A stretch of DNA of 64,000 bases from Herpetosiphonaceae bacterium (GCA_026003835.1 BPHZ01000001.1:938001-1002000); one strand, 5' to 3'. Numbered from the stretch's first letter, positions 54,069-63,551 are shown. The notes: a model not told the origin generated them from the sequence alone. Numbers and translations are program-made.

Positions 54069-55253
54069 TCAGACTTGAGCCTTCCCTCTACCCAGCACTC
54101 GCCGCACAATGTACAGCGGACGGCGTTTAACCTCCTCAAAGATGCGTCCAATATATTCGCCGATGACGCCTAGCGTAATCAGTTGGACACCTGCCAGGAA
54201 CAGGATGGCGACGATCAGGGTGGCGAAACCAGGGGGGTTGAGACCAACAGTGAGCTTTTTGATGAAGTAGAAAACCGCCATGATAATCGAGAGCGTAGAG
54301 ATGGCAAAGCCCATGATGGTGATCAGACGCAGGGGTATGTAGCTGAAGGAGATCAGTCCGTCCAGGGCAAGATAGATGAGCCGCTTGAGGGTGTACTTCG
54401 GGACGCCGGCATAGCGCGCATGGCGCTCGTAAGCCAGCCCTACCTGGTTGAGCCCGACCCAGCTGCGGATGCCGCGTATAAAACGGTTGCGCTCCGGCAT
54501 GTGTACCAGCAGATCGACGATTCGCCGGTCCATGATGCAGAAGTCGCCGGAGTCGAGTGGAATATCGATACTGGCGATATGTCGTAAGGTGCGGTAGAAG
54601 GCTGCATAACCGGCGCGTTTGAGCCAACCCTCTTTACGTCGCTCTCTGATGGCGTAGACAACATCGTGTCCCTCCTGCCACTTGGCGATGAACTGGGGCA
54701 GCACCTCGGGTGGGTCCTGCAGATCGGCATCCATGACGATCACGCCTCGGCCTCGGCTGTGCTCCAACCCCGCGCTGATGGCTGCCTGGTGGCCGAAGTT
54801 GCGGGCCAGCTCAACGGCGATGATATGGGGATCTGTTTCGACCAGCGATCTAAGAATGCGGTTGGTTGAGTCCGAGCTGCCGTCGTCGACGAAGATGATC
54901 TCGTAGCTGAGCTGTGTGTTTGCCAAGACAGCAGTCAGGCGATTGTAAAGTTCCGGCAGGCTCTCCTCCTCGTTGTAGACAGGGATGACCACCGAGAGAT
55001 CCGGCTTGGTATGGGTATTTGGTGAGGGATGGATTGCATTGTTGGCCTGCAAGGTTGAGATCATGCTCCCAACAGCGGAGTCCGTGTTTGCCTGGAGAAA
55101 CAGCGCCAGCTGCCGGCAGAACTCCAGCGCTGTGTACGGATCGGTTGTAGGAATATGGAACGGGAGTGGCGCCCCCGGTCCATGCTCCACCTGTCGTTTC
55201 TCCGCATTCTGATGGTCACTCTCCGCTGAGCTGGTTTCTACCGGTTGTGGCAT
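54069..55253 (-). CDS. Membrane-anchored GT2 (GtrB/DPM1-like) with long N-terminal extension
   Basis: 394 aa. The GT-A core starts only at residue ~85: LSVVIPVYNEEESLPELYNRL, IIFVDDGSSDSTNRILRSL, ARNFGHQAAISAGLEHSRG, IVMDADLQDPPEVLPQFI, LDSGDFCIMDRRIV. Two C-terminal helices (IMGFAISTLSIIMAVFYFI; FATLIVAILFLAGVQLITLG). The ~84-residue N-terminal extension (EKRQVEHGPGAPLPFHIPTT; FCRQLALFLQAN) is unusual, but GGGAGG 8 nt before the ATG supports this start. Makes a polyprenyl-phosphate sugar. Confidence 0.9.
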   Translation of the reverse strand: MPQPVETSSAESDHQNAEKRQVEHGPGAPLPFHIPTTDPYTALEFCRQLALFLQANTDSAVGSMISTLQANNAIHPSPNTHTKPDLSVVIPVYNEEESLPELYNRLTAVLANTQLSYEIIFVDDGSSDSTNRILRSLVETDPHIIAVELARNFGHQAAISAGLEHSRGRGVIVMDADLQDPPEVLPQFIAKWQEGHDVVYAIRERRKEGWLKRAGYAAFYRTLRHIASIDIPLDSGDFCIMDRRIVDLLVHMPERNRFIRGIRSWVGLNQVGLAYERHARYAGVPKYTLKRLIYLALDGLISFSYIPLRLITIMGFAISTLSIIMAVFYFIKKLTVGLNPPGFATLIVAILFLAGVQLITLGVIGEYIGRIFEEVKRRPLYIVRRVLGRGKAQV

Positions 55254-55328
55254 GTGTGTCGACCTCCCAGCGTTTACTGCACAACGATGTTGCTCATTTT
55301 ACAACCACACCAGCGTTGATAGAGTGGT

Positions 55329-55351
55329 TTGGAGGGGCGAATCCTCTCCAA
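55329..55351. terminator. Short hairpin next to the GT39-like gene stop
   Basis: TTGGAGGGG and CCTCTCCAA form a 9-bp stem with one mismatch around CGAAT, just past the stop of the leftward gene at 55357. No T-run. Confidence 0.35.
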
Positions 55352-55356
55352 CTCCC

Positions 55357-56967
55357 TTAGTAGAGGGTAAAAACGATAAAGTCGCCGATCTCTTGGGATG
55401 AGAACCGCGTCTCAAGATATAATCGGACCTCGGGCGAGGTCAGGTGCGAAGCATCCCTCCGTATCTCATGTATCATGCGGCCGATAGGAATTGCCTCATA
55501 AATCCGGACAATTTCCGCTTTTTCTTTGCTCGTCTGATGATTGCGTGGAAGCACAATGTAGCGGATCGGATGGTCGCTGATATAGCGCTTGAAATGCTCC
55601 AGGTTGTGCAACATGTTACGCTGCAATACCGGATCTTTCTCAAACCAGGTGACGGGCTGTCGGGCGTAGAGCGCGGCGTGCCAGTAGTGCTCGGTCATAA
55701 TAACGCCGCGTGGCTTGTGGTGCAGGGTCTCCCAGACGGGTTTGGAGGCATTGTAGTGCTGTGCCAGCACAAGTTGGTAGAGAACTCCGGCTCCATTCAT
55801 CAGCAGAAAGAGTGTTAGCACCGAGCAGAGCAAATAGAGGCGCCAGCGGTGCTGGAGGAGGGTCAGGCCGTCGGCGACCAGCAGCGCCAGCGGCGGCAGG
55901 GCAGGGATGACCACGCGCGGGTTGTTGCTGGCGCCGGGCGTGGCGCTGTAGACCAGCAACACCACCCAGCCGAGCGCCAGCCAGACCGCCAGCAGCCGAT
56001 AGACCTGGGGCGCGGCATGCGCGCGCCGGCGCAGCGCCAGCCCCAGCGGAACGCCCAAAGCGGCCAGCGTCAGTAGTGCCCCAGGCCAGCGGATGGTGAA
56101 GAGCTGTTCGAGCATTATCGGGGCGACCAGCAGGAAGGCGTCCAGGCGTGGGCCGCCGCTGACGGTGGTAGCGCGCCCGCTGACGATGTAGGCCAGGTAG
56201 AGCCAGGGCAGCAGCGCCAGCAGCGGCAAGCCGAGCGATAGCGCCAGGTGGCGGCGCGCCGCGGGCGTGAGGGACTCGCGCCCGCCGAGCAGCGCGGTCA
56301 GCCCCAGGCTGCCATAGTAGAGGAAGATCAGGTCGATTTTGCCCAACACGGCCAACGCGCCCAGCAGCCCGGTCAGTGCGCTGCGGCGAGCGAGAAAGGC
56401 CCACAGCGCGCCGAAGAGCAGCAGCGCCGAGAGCGGCTCGACAAAGGCGAGCGGGGCGTGCTCGCGGTAGGTGGGGAACAGCGCCAGCAGCACCGCCGCT
56501 AGCAGCGCGGTGGAGCGGCTGAAGTAGCGGAGGCCGAAGGCGTAGGTGAGCAGGACGACCGCGCCAGCCGCCAGAGGGACGACCAGGTGCAGGGTGGTGT
56601 AGGAGCCGGTGAGCCACCAGAGGGCGGCGAAGAGGGCGGGGTAGAGCGGTCCCCACCAGGGGTGGAGCGGTCCGCCGCGGCCGGTGGCCGAGCCGGAGGG
56701 CGCCAGGCTGGGTGGGGAGGGCGGAAAGCCGTTGATGCGGTCGTAGGAGTCTTCGGCGTCAAGCAGGAAGCGCGGTTGTTCGAGGAGGTAGAGCTCCCAG
56801 TGGAGGTTGCGCGGGGCGTCGCCATATTGCACCCCGGTCAGTAGCTGGAAAACAGCGTAGTTGAGAACCAAAAACGCCAGTAGCCAGCCCTCCCAGCGTC
56901 GCCACCAGATGAGCAAGCTGTGCGTGGGAAGGTTCTGTGGGTTGATTGTTTTCTGTTGCGATGCCAT
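55357..56967 (-). CDS. GT39-like polytopic membrane glycosyltransferase
   Basis: 536 aa. N-terminal helix then EQPRFLLDAEDSYDRINGFPPSPPSLA in the first outer loop, PLHPWWGPLYPALFAALWWLTG, LVEPLSALLLFGALWAFLARRSALTGLLG-type segment, about ten helices, and a C-terminal soluble part (GVIMTEHYWHAALYARQPVTWFEKD). A GT-C enzyme presumably working outside the membrane with the polyprenyl sugar made by the neighbouring GT2. Very GC-rich codon use in the centre (56.0-56.8 kb). Confidence 0.8.
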   Translation of the reverse strand: MASQQKTINPQNLPTHSLLIWWRRWEGWLLAFLVLNYAVFQLLTGVQYGDAPRNLHWELYLLEQPRFLLDAEDSYDRINGFPPSPPSLAPSGSATGRGGPLHPWWGPLYPALFAALWWLTGSYTTLHLVVPLAAGAVVLLTYAFGLRYFSRSTALLAAVLLALFPTYREHAPLAFVEPLSALLLFGALWAFLARRSALTGLLGALAVLGKIDLIFLYYGSLGLTALLGGRESLTPAARRHLALSLGLPLLALLPWLYLAYIVSGRATTVSGGPRLDAFLLVAPIMLEQLFTIRWPGALLTLAALGVPLGLALRRRAHAAPQVYRLLAVWLALGWVVLLVYSATPGASNNPRVVIPALPPLALLVADGLTLLQHRWRLYLLCSVLTLFLLMNGAGVLYQLVLAQHYNASKPVWETLHHKPRGVIMTEHYWHAALYARQPVTWFEKDPVLQRNMLHNLEHFKRYISDHPIRYIVLPRNHQTSKEKAEIVRIYEAIPIGRMIHEIRRDASHLTSPEVRLYLETRFSSQEIGDFIVFTLY

Positions 56968-57302
56968 AGGTGGATCTTTTCAACCCAATTTAAGGGCGCA
57001 GTGTCCGGTAGACATAAAAATACATCGTTCCCGGCGGATGTATCAAAGCTGCGAGGGTAGATTCGGCAGCCGAAGTCCAGGGTAGATTCTCACAAGCGTT
57101 ACTCGGATCGTTTCTATGCTGCATTCTGCCATAAGTAGGCGATTCCGTCTACTCTCGTTGTGGTTTTATTGACATAAGATTATCGGGCTGCTTTGGGACA
57201 ACGGTGGGTCATGTATTCTGCCATAAGCGCCCACGCTTGTCCATCACCTGCTTTGGCTATCGATCCTTCGTGGTCGAGCATGAGGTGTGCTAAACTGCCT
57301 CT
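56968..57302. other. Divergent intergenic region upstream of priA
   Basis: 335 bp without a credible gene. It must hold the promoters of the GT39-like gene and priA. No clear -35/-10 pair is visible; TAAACT at 57291-57296 lies too close to the priA start to be assigned. Confidence 0.5.
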
Positions 57303-59801
57303 ATGTCTCAGCTGTATGCAAGCGTTGCTGTGCTGGCACCTCTTCCCGGCGCTGCAGAAGGTATCCTGACCTACTGTGTCCCCTCGCACCTCAGCTCTGC
57401 GATGGTCGAGGGCGCATTGGTGTGGGTACCGCTGGGCCGCCGTCGCGTGCAAGGGGTGGTGATCTCGCTGCTGGATGAGCCGCCTGCAGGACTGCGCGGG
57501 CTGCGCGAGATCGAGGGCTTCGGCGATCTTGAAGTAGTCGTTCCCCAGCCGCAACTTCGGCTCGCCCGCTGGCTGGCGGCTGAGTATTATGCGCCGCTGC
57601 ATGAGGCGCTGAGTTTGGTTCTGCCGCCCGGTATCGGCCAGGAGCTGGAGACAACCTGGAGGGCGACGGCGGCGGGGCTAACCGTCGATCTGGGAGCGCT
57701 GCCTGAGCCGGATCGAGCAGTGCTCTATCTGCTGCGGCGAGGGGGCGAGCTCTCCGAGTCTGAGCTACGTTCCCAGCTGCGGGGCCGTGACGCTGAGCTA
57801 CGTCGTATCTATGCCGATCTGCACGAACGTGGATTGATCGCGCAAAGCAGCAGAATCTCGCTGCCGCGCGTCCGTCCACAGCGCGAACTGGTTGTCCGGC
57901 TATTGCTGTCGCAAGCGGAGTTTGAAGCAGCGTTGGAAGCGCTGCGACGTGCGCCGCGCCAGGCGGCGCTGCTACGAGCATTGGCCGAGCGGATGGTAAA
58001 GGATGAGATATTGCCGCTTGCCGATCTGCGTGACACCGGCGCGACGCCGGCACTCTTACGGGCGCTGGCATCGCGCGGCTTTATTGAGATGGCCGAACGC
58101 GATCTCTGGCGCGATCCCCTTGCCGGTAGGGAGATCAGACCTGAAGCTCCGCCGGAGCTGACCTCCGAGCAGCTCCGAGCCTGGGAGGCGATTCGTGCGC
58201 TGTTGGATGCCGGCGATCCGCAGGTGGCCTTGCTCTATGGGGTGACAGGCAGCGGCAAGACTGAGATCTATCTGCGGGCGATTGCGCGAGCGCTGCGCCT
58301 TGGCCGGCAGGCGCTGGTGCTTGTGCCGGAGATCGCTCTGACGACTCAGCTGGTACGTCGCTTTGCCGCGCGTTTTCCGGGACTGCTGGCAGTGCTGCAT
58401 AGCGGGCTGAGCCTGGGTGAGCGCTACGATCAGTGGCGGCGGCTGCGGCGGGGCGAGGCGCGTATCGCTATCGGCTCGCGCTCGGCAGTGTTCGCGCCGC
58501 TGGCGGAGGTTGGCCTGATCGTCGTCGACGAGGAGCACGATCCGTCTTATAAGCATGAGGCACACCCGCACTACCATGCCCGTGATGTGGCCCTCCAGCT
58601 TGGGGCTATGAGCCGGTCGCTGGTTATCCTCGGCAGCGCGACGCCCGCTGTCGAGAGTTTCTATGCTGCCCGTCAGGATCGCTACCGATTGCTGACGTTG
58701 CGCGAACGGATTGGCGGCAGAGGCTCAGGTGATCTGGCTGCGCGGACGATCCCGCTGCCCGCGGTGCGCGTGGTTGATATGCGGGAAGAGCTGCGCGCCG
58801 GCAATCGCTCTCCTTTTAGCAGACTCCTGCAGCGATCCCTTGAGCAGGTGCTCAGTCGCGGCGAGCAGGCGATCCTGTTCCTCAACAGACGCGGCAGCGC
58901 CTCAGGGGTGCTCTGCCGTGATTGCGGCTACACCATCGGCTGCCCGCGCTGTAGTGTGCCGTTGGTGGTCCACGAAGACGACAACGGCGCATCACGGACG
59001 CCGCCTCTGCTGTGCTGCCACTACTGCGGACATACGGAGCTGCTACCGATCCATTGCCCACAGTGCTGGAGCCGCCGCATCAGACAGTTCGGCGTGGGCA
59101 CGCAGCGCATTGCTGAGGAGGTCAGCGGGCTCTTTCCCGGGGCGCGCGTGCTACGTTGGGATCGTGATGTAACCGGGCGTAAAGGGAGCCATGATGCAAT
59201 CCTTGACACGCTGCTCCAGCGGCGTGCCGATGTGCTTGTGGGTACACAGATGGTGGCGAAGGGATTGGATCTACCGCTGGTGACGCTGGTCGGGGTCGTC
59301 GCCGCCGATACAGGTCTCCATCTGCCCGATTTTCGCGCTGCCGAGCGGACGTTCCAGCTGCTGGCGCAGGTTGCCGGTAGGGCCGGACGGCGTAAAGAGG
59401 GCGGCACGGTATTGATCCAGACCTACAATCCCGAACACTATGCCATCCGCGCTGCCCAAGAGCACGACTATGAGTCCTTCTATCGTGAAGAGATCGCCTT
59501 TCGCCGCGCCGCCAACTACCCACCTTTCAGCAGGCTGGTCCGCTTTGTGTACACCCACTCAAACGCTGCTGCCTGTCAGCAGGCGGCTGAGGAGTTATCC
59601 AGGCTGGTGCGGGCGATCCTGGAGCGGCGCCGTGTGCGCGGCTGGGGGCTCATCGGCCCGGCGCCAGCGTTCCTCCAGCGCCTACGTGGTCGCTACCGTT
59701 GGCAGCTGCTGGTTCGGCTGCCCGACCCTGTGCTGCTCCTACCGCATCTCCAGCTCCATCGTGGCTGGAGCGTCGACGTTGATCCTGCTCACATGCTCTA
59801 A
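57303..59801 (+). CDS. priA: Primosomal protein N' (replication restart helicase PriA)
   Basis: 832 aa. N-terminal 3'-DNA-binding region (VPLGRRRVQGVVISLLDEPP), winged helix, then SF2 helicase: Walker A GVTGSGKTEIYLRAI, LVPEIALTTQL, DEEHDPSYKHE (DEEH box), GSATPAVESFY, LFLNRRGSA. A zinc module with paired cysteines CRDCGYTIGCPRC and CCHYCGHTELLPIHCPQC is inserted in the second lobe. Motifs V/VI: GTQMVAKGLDLPLVTLVGV and VAGRAGRRKEGG. Reloads the replisome at stalled forks. Intact, unlike several neighbours. The ATG is near-leader with no strong ribosome site. Confidence 0.97.
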   Translation: MSQLYASVAVLAPLPGAAEGILTYCVPSHLSSAMVEGALVWVPLGRRRVQGVVISLLDEPPAGLRGLREIEGFGDLEVVVPQPQLRLARWLAAEYYAPLHEALSLVLPPGIGQELETTWRATAAGLTVDLGALPEPDRAVLYLLRRGGELSESELRSQLRGRDAELRRIYADLHERGLIAQSSRISLPRVRPQRELVVRLLLSQAEFEAALEALRRAPRQAALLRALAERMVKDEILPLADLRDTGATPALLRALASRGFIEMAERDLWRDPLAGREIRPEAPPELTSEQLRAWEAIRALLDAGDPQVALLYGVTGSGKTEIYLRAIARALRLGRQALVLVPEIALTTQLVRRFAARFPGLLAVLHSGLSLGERYDQWRRLRRGEARIAIGSRSAVFAPLAEVGLIVVDEEHDPSYKHEAHPHYHARDVALQLGAMSRSLVILGSATPAVESFYAARQDRYRLLTLRERIGGRGSGDLAARTIPLPAVRVVDMREELRAGNRSPFSRLLQRSLEQVLSRGEQAILFLNRRGSASGVLCRDCGYTIGCPRCSVPLVVHEDDNGASRTPPLLCCHYCGHTELLPIHCPQCWSRRIRQFGVGTQRIAEEVSGLFPGARVLRWDRDVTGRKGSHDAILDTLLQRRADVLVGTQMVAKGLDLPLVTLVGVVAADTGLHLPDFRAAERTFQLLAQVAGRAGRRKEGGTVLIQTYNPEHYAIRAAQEHDYESFYREEIAFRRAANYPPFSRLVRFVYTHSNAAACQQAAEELSRLVRAILERRRVRGWGLIGPAPAFLQRLRGRYRWQLLVRLPDPVLLLPHLQLHRGWSVDVDPAHML

Positions 59802-59866
59802 CAATGATCAAGCGAAGAGAGAGACTCTCCCATATTCCATAACCGGCACGATGGATCAGAAAGCCC

Positions 59867-60835
59867 CTACTGGGTCTTTCCTTTGTAGGGCCAGATCCTG
59901 CTCACCTGCAGGATGGATGGCGACTCTTCGGCCCTTCCCGAATCGCGTAGTACCATAATCAGAGCTGGAAGATAGAGACAGGCGAGAACCCATTCCATAT
60001 TAGAATGGCCGGTGAAGAACCATCCATAATAGGTGATCCAGCTCAGCAGTCCAAGCACGAGCAACTCGCGCCGTGTTTGTGGCACTAACCATAAAAGGAA
60101 CGCATCATAGAACGTGCGTTGCGGAACCAGGGCAAGCAAGAAAAGAAATCGTGCGCGTGGAGAGCGCCAGCGGAGGAGCGCTAGCAAAAGGATCGGGCCA
60201 AAAGGTAGTACTGTGATAGGAATACGGTAATCGCCTGGCGCGCCGATGCGATCTAGTAGCCGGAGCGGCCATAAGGGATCAACGATAAGGCTGATCCCAA
60301 TAAATGCGGCACATGCAAGCAATCGTCGTAACGTCAGGTTTGTCAGGATAACTGGTGCTCCGATGTGAGGCTTTGCAAGCGCTAACGGAAGAAGCCATGG
60401 GAACAGCGCGACGGCGAAGAGCAGTGGTGACCATTGTACGACCTGGAGCGCTTGCCAGTAGGGATACGCGAGCAGTACGAGTAATCGTGTCTTCCCATCG
60501 CGCATTAGTCCGAAACAGAGGAGAGCAGTCGATAGGCCAAAAAAGAGCGCCGCTGCAAATGAGGGAGGAAACGGTTGTAGGGGGAGAACGACAAGCGCCG
60601 TGGTCATAGGATTGGCTGTTGTTGGCGTGATCCCATCAGAGTGGGTGCCCTGACAGACGACATACGGGTTCGTACCGTTCAGCAGAGCACGCCCCATACA
60701 GAGGGGCATACCGATATCACCCGCGCCCCCGCCGAACGTTATTCTGTAGGAGTAGCATAGACTACCAGCCAGGAGACCAATGGCAAGGGCAATTAAGAGG
60801 CGAGATCGCCAGGATAGCGTCATCGTTGTTGTCAT
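59867..60835 (-). CDS. Polytopic membrane protein, GT87-like
   Basis: 322 aa, ~9 helices. First outer loop FGGGAGDIGMPLCMGRALLNGTNPYVVCQG resembles the GT87 pattern (Asp, then G-x-NPY), as does MTTALVVLPLQPFPPSFAAALFFGLS for the second helix pair. Smaller than canonical GT87. Probably a sugar-adding membrane enzyme, but only the loop pattern supports this. The ATG at 60835 lacks a strong ribosome site. Opposes priA with a 65-bp gap. Confidence 0.62.
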   Translation of the reverse strand: MTTTMTLSWRSRLLIALAIGLLAGSLCYSYRITFGGGAGDIGMPLCMGRALLNGTNPYVVCQGTHSDGITPTTANPMTTALVVLPLQPFPPSFAAALFFGLSTALLCFGLMRDGKTRLLVLLAYPYWQALQVVQWSPLLFAVALFPWLLPLALAKPHIGAPVILTNLTLRRLLACAAFIGISLIVDPLWPLRLLDRIGAPGDYRIPITVLPFGPILLLALLRWRSPRARFLFLLALVPQRTFYDAFLLWLVPQTRRELLVLGLLSWITYYGWFFTGHSNMEWVLACLYLPALIMVLRDSGRAEESPSILQVSRIWPYKGKTQ

Positions 60836-61197
60836 ATCGTCATCCTAATCTGTTTCGGCAGAGCGGGCCGACGAGTGATGAAACCATCCGTTGCTTCCCC
60901 AAAAAAACACGGCATATGAGGGTTCTGTCATGGCCATTGTCATGCTCCACTTGCCCGATGTCAAGATCGGTCTAACCTCCTCTAACTTGATTGAGGAGGT
61001 CGAGAATCAGCGGCTATCCGCTATCATCTGGAAAGTACTGTAAGCATTGAGCTGTTGAGCGGAACGCTTTGTTGGTTCTTCAATCCTATGCCGATGAGGT
61101 GATATGCATCTCCTTACCAGCTTTGCTGCTTGTCTCTACAGATCGGCCTGGGACTTTCTTCGACATCTTCAGGGAACTGATGCGTCGCTCTAGCGGA
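60836..61197. other. Non-coding stretch upstream of the tandem array, possible transposase remnant
   Basis: No complete gene. A short open stretch from ~60930 (MAIVMLHLPDVKIGLTSSN) vaguely resembles the beginning of IS-encoded transposases of this phylum, then stops after 38 codons. Another 45-50 codon open frame follows (YADEVICISLPALLLVSTDRP). Neither could be confirmed, and no terminal inverted repeats were found. Confidence 0.25.
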
Positions 61198-61671
61198 GCA
61201 CCACCGGAAGGGTCATGAGGAACGGGGGAGCTGGAGGGGCCGCGCCCCTCGACCCCACTGCATCACAGTCGGTGTGATCGACCACGAAGGGGGCACCACC
61301 GGAAGGGTCATGAGGAACGGGGGAGCTGGAGGGGCCGCGCCCCTCGACCCCACTGCATCACAGTCGGTGTGATCGACCACGAGGGGAGCACCACCGGAAG
61401 GGGCATGAGGAACGGGGGAGCTGGAGGGGCCGTGCCCCTCGATCCCACTGCATCACAGCCGGTGTGATCGACCACGAAGGGGGCACCACCGGAAGGGGCA
61501 TGAGGAACGGGGGAGCTAGAGGGGCCGCGCCCCTCGACCCCACTGCATCACAGCCGGTGTGATCGACCACGAAGGGGGGCACCACCGGAAGGGGCATGAG
61601 GAACGGGGGAGCTGGAGGGGCCGTGCCCCTCGATCCCACTGCATCACAGCCGGTGTGATCGACCACGAGGG
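61198..61671. repeat. Tandem array: five near-identical ~95-bp units
   Basis: Units begin GCACCACCGGAAGGG at 61198, 61293, 61388, 61483 and 61579 (period 95, 95, 95, 96). Each has two internal inverted repeats: GAGGGGC-CGC-GCCCCTC (or with CGT in the loop, units 3 and 5) and ATCACA-N5-TGTGAT. Copies differ at only a few positions (GGGTCATG versus GGGGCATG, GTCGG versus GCCGG, CTGG versus CTAG). No unique spacers, so not CRISPR. The period is not a multiple of three, so not protein repeats. Placed directly upstream of the def promoter. Confidence 0.95.
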
Positions 61672-61681
61672 AACGGGTTAA

Positions 61682-61720
61682 TGGTATAATACCTTGTATA
61701 AGCGGCCCATATGGGCCGCT
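61682..61720 (+). promoter_or_regulatory. Extended -10 promoter and 20-bp palindrome in the def leader
   Basis: TGGTATAAT (61682-61690) fits an extended -10. Just downstream, AGCGGCCCATATGGGCCGCT (61701-61720) is a perfect 20-bp palindrome, flanked by GTATA and TATAC that extend the stem. A leader hairpin or operator between the start of transcription and the GGAGG at 61730. Confidence 0.6.
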
Positions 61721-61743
61721 CTCTATACAGGAGGATATGTAGC

Positions 61744-62360
61744 ATGGCCGTGCTCCGAATTTTGCAGGTTGATGAGCCTGAAGACTATAAAATTCTGAAG
61801 ACGAAATCTATCCGCGTGACGCGCTTTGATACCGGGCTGCGCAAGCTGGCCGAAGATATGATTTGAGACCAATGCGTGCAGCCAATGGTGTTGGGCTCGC
61901 TGCGCCGCAGATCGGTGTTCTGCGGCGTATCGTCGTTATCGAGGAGCCGGCCGAGGTCGAGGAGCTGGAGGATGGGACTGTTCGGGAGCTGCGACCAGCG
62001 CAGCTGTATGTGATGGTGAATCCGGAGATCGTTAAGGCAAGCGAAGAGAAGATCGACCTGCTGGAGGGCTGCCTGAGCCTGCCTGGGCGCTACGGTGAGG
62101 TGCCGCGCCACGCATGGGTGACGATCAAGTATCAGGATCTCAACGGTAAAGAGCACCGCATCCGCCATGCCGATGCACAGTCCTACCGGGTGGGCCACAT
62201 TGCCCAACACGAGATCGATCATCTCGATGGTGTTCTGTTCACTGAGAGAGTGGTTGATCTCAGCACGCTACGCGACTATCGCCAGGAAGAGCGGCCGCGC
62301 CGCCGCTGGCTGCGCTTACGCAGCGAACCACTCGGCGCATCGCCCGCGGAGCAGGGATGA
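61744..62360 (+). CDS. def: Peptide deformylase (two extra bases in this sequence)
   Basis: Removes the N-formyl group from nascent proteins. Starts MAVLRILQVDEPEDYKILK after GGAGG (spacing ~9). The frame is lost at 61862-61872 where one extra T and one extra A appear; deleting them gives EDMIETMRAANGVGLAAPQIGV. All metal/catalytic motifs are intact: GVGLAAPQIG, EGCLSLPG, QHEIDHLDG. About 204 aa, usual size. Because the enzyme is essential, the lesions are probably sequence errors. Likely cotranscribed with rlmN. Confidence 0.93.
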
Positions 62361-62439
62361 GTGATGGAGCGGGTGTCTGGGAGAAAAGCGCTGAGCTTAT
62401 CTGTTTGGGAGGGGGCCGCTGAGGCTCCCTACGAGTTTT

Positions 62440-63529
62440 ATGGATACATTAATTAATCTTTACAATTTGAGCCTGGATCAGCTTACGGAACTGCTGAAGT
62501 CGTGGGGCGAGCCGGCCTTTCGCGCCCGGCAGCTCTACCGCCACCTGTATGTGACCGGCAGCAGCTCCTTCGATGCAATGACAGATATGCCCAAGCGGCT
62601 GCGAGAACGCCTGGCTGCCGAGACTCAACTCGGCGTGCTGCGGCCGATCCGCGAGCAAACTGCCGATGAAGAGCTGACACGCAAGGTGCTCTGGGCGCTG
62701 CCTGATGGCTCAGTCGTCGAGAGTGTGCTGATGGTCTATCCCGACCGGGCCACCGTCTGCGTCTCTACACAGTCGGGGGTGCGCCATGGGTTGTGTCTTT
62801 TGCGCTACCCGGCCGGATGGGGCTGTTGCGCAATCTGCGTCCCGGCGAGATCGTCGAGCAGGTGCTGTTCTTCCAGCGTGAGTTGGGCAGGCTGCGCATC
62901 GGCGGCCATGACCGTATCTCGAATATTGTATTTATGGGCATGGGTGAGCCTTTCGCTAACTACGAACGCTGGTGGCAGGCTGTCGAGCGGCTCCACGACC
63001 CGCAGGGCTTCAATTTGGGCGCGCGTTCGATGACGGTCTCGACGGTGGGGTTGGTGCCCGGCATCAGACGCCTGGCGGATGAGCGACTGCAGATCAATCT
63101 GGCCGTTTCGTTGCATGCGCCGAATGATGAATTGCGCACCAGGTTGATGCCGGTCAATAATCGTTATCCGATTGCCGAGTTGATGGAAGCAGTGCGCTTT
63201 TATATTGAGCGCACCAACCGCCGGGTGTCGTTCGAGTATGTGCTGCTCCAGGGCGAGAATGATACGCCGGAGCTGGCCGAAGAGCTGGCCGGTTTGCTGC
63301 AGGGGATGCTTTGCCATGTCAATCTTATCCCCTGGAATCCGGTGCCGGGCCACCCCGCTGGCTCGCTCGCACCGAGAGCGTGTGCTGGCTTTCCAGCACA
63401 TACTGCAAGAGCGCCGTGTTCCCTGCACAGTGCGCGTCGAGCGCGGCGTGGCCATTGCCCGCAGCCTGTGGGCAGCTTGCAGCTGTACCGCAGCCTATGC
63501 TCGATCCGGCGCTACAGGCGCGGCCCTAG
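62440..63529 (+). CDS. rlmN: Dual-specificity rRNA/tRNA methyltransferase RlmN (four extra bases in this sequence)
   Basis: Radical-SAM enzyme that makes 2-methyladenosine in 23S rRNA A2503 and tRNA A37. N-terminal [26 protein letters not shown]. Deleting one G in the G5 run at 62776-62780 and one C at 62809-62811 restores the cluster motif [42 protein letters not shown] and [10 protein letters not shown] follow. Two more extra C's near 63350 and 63460 restore the C-terminus, including the methyl-carrying Cys in [10 protein letters not shown]. About 362 aa after correction. Essential motifs all present. Confidence 0.92.
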
Positions 63530-63551
63530 CGGGAAATATACCTCCAGGAAA

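Noticed and set aside
55640..56656. 338-codon minus-strand frame inside the GT39-like gene
   Set aside because: Arg/Ala/Gly-rich translation from very GC-rich DNA, overlapping a clear membrane glycosyltransferase in another frame.
60928..61045. Intact insertion sequence upstream of the tandem array
   Set aside because: Only a 38-codon fragment with weak resemblance to a transposase start; no terminal inverted repeats or target duplication seen.
61358..61666. Minus-strand frame of ~100 codons with a repeated peptide in the tandem array
   Set aside because: Arises from the DNA repeats; the 95-bp period changes frame in most units, so it is not a conserved protein repeat.
61198..61671. CRISPR array
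   Set aside because: Adjacent units are near-identical over their whole length with no variable spacers, and no cas gene is near.
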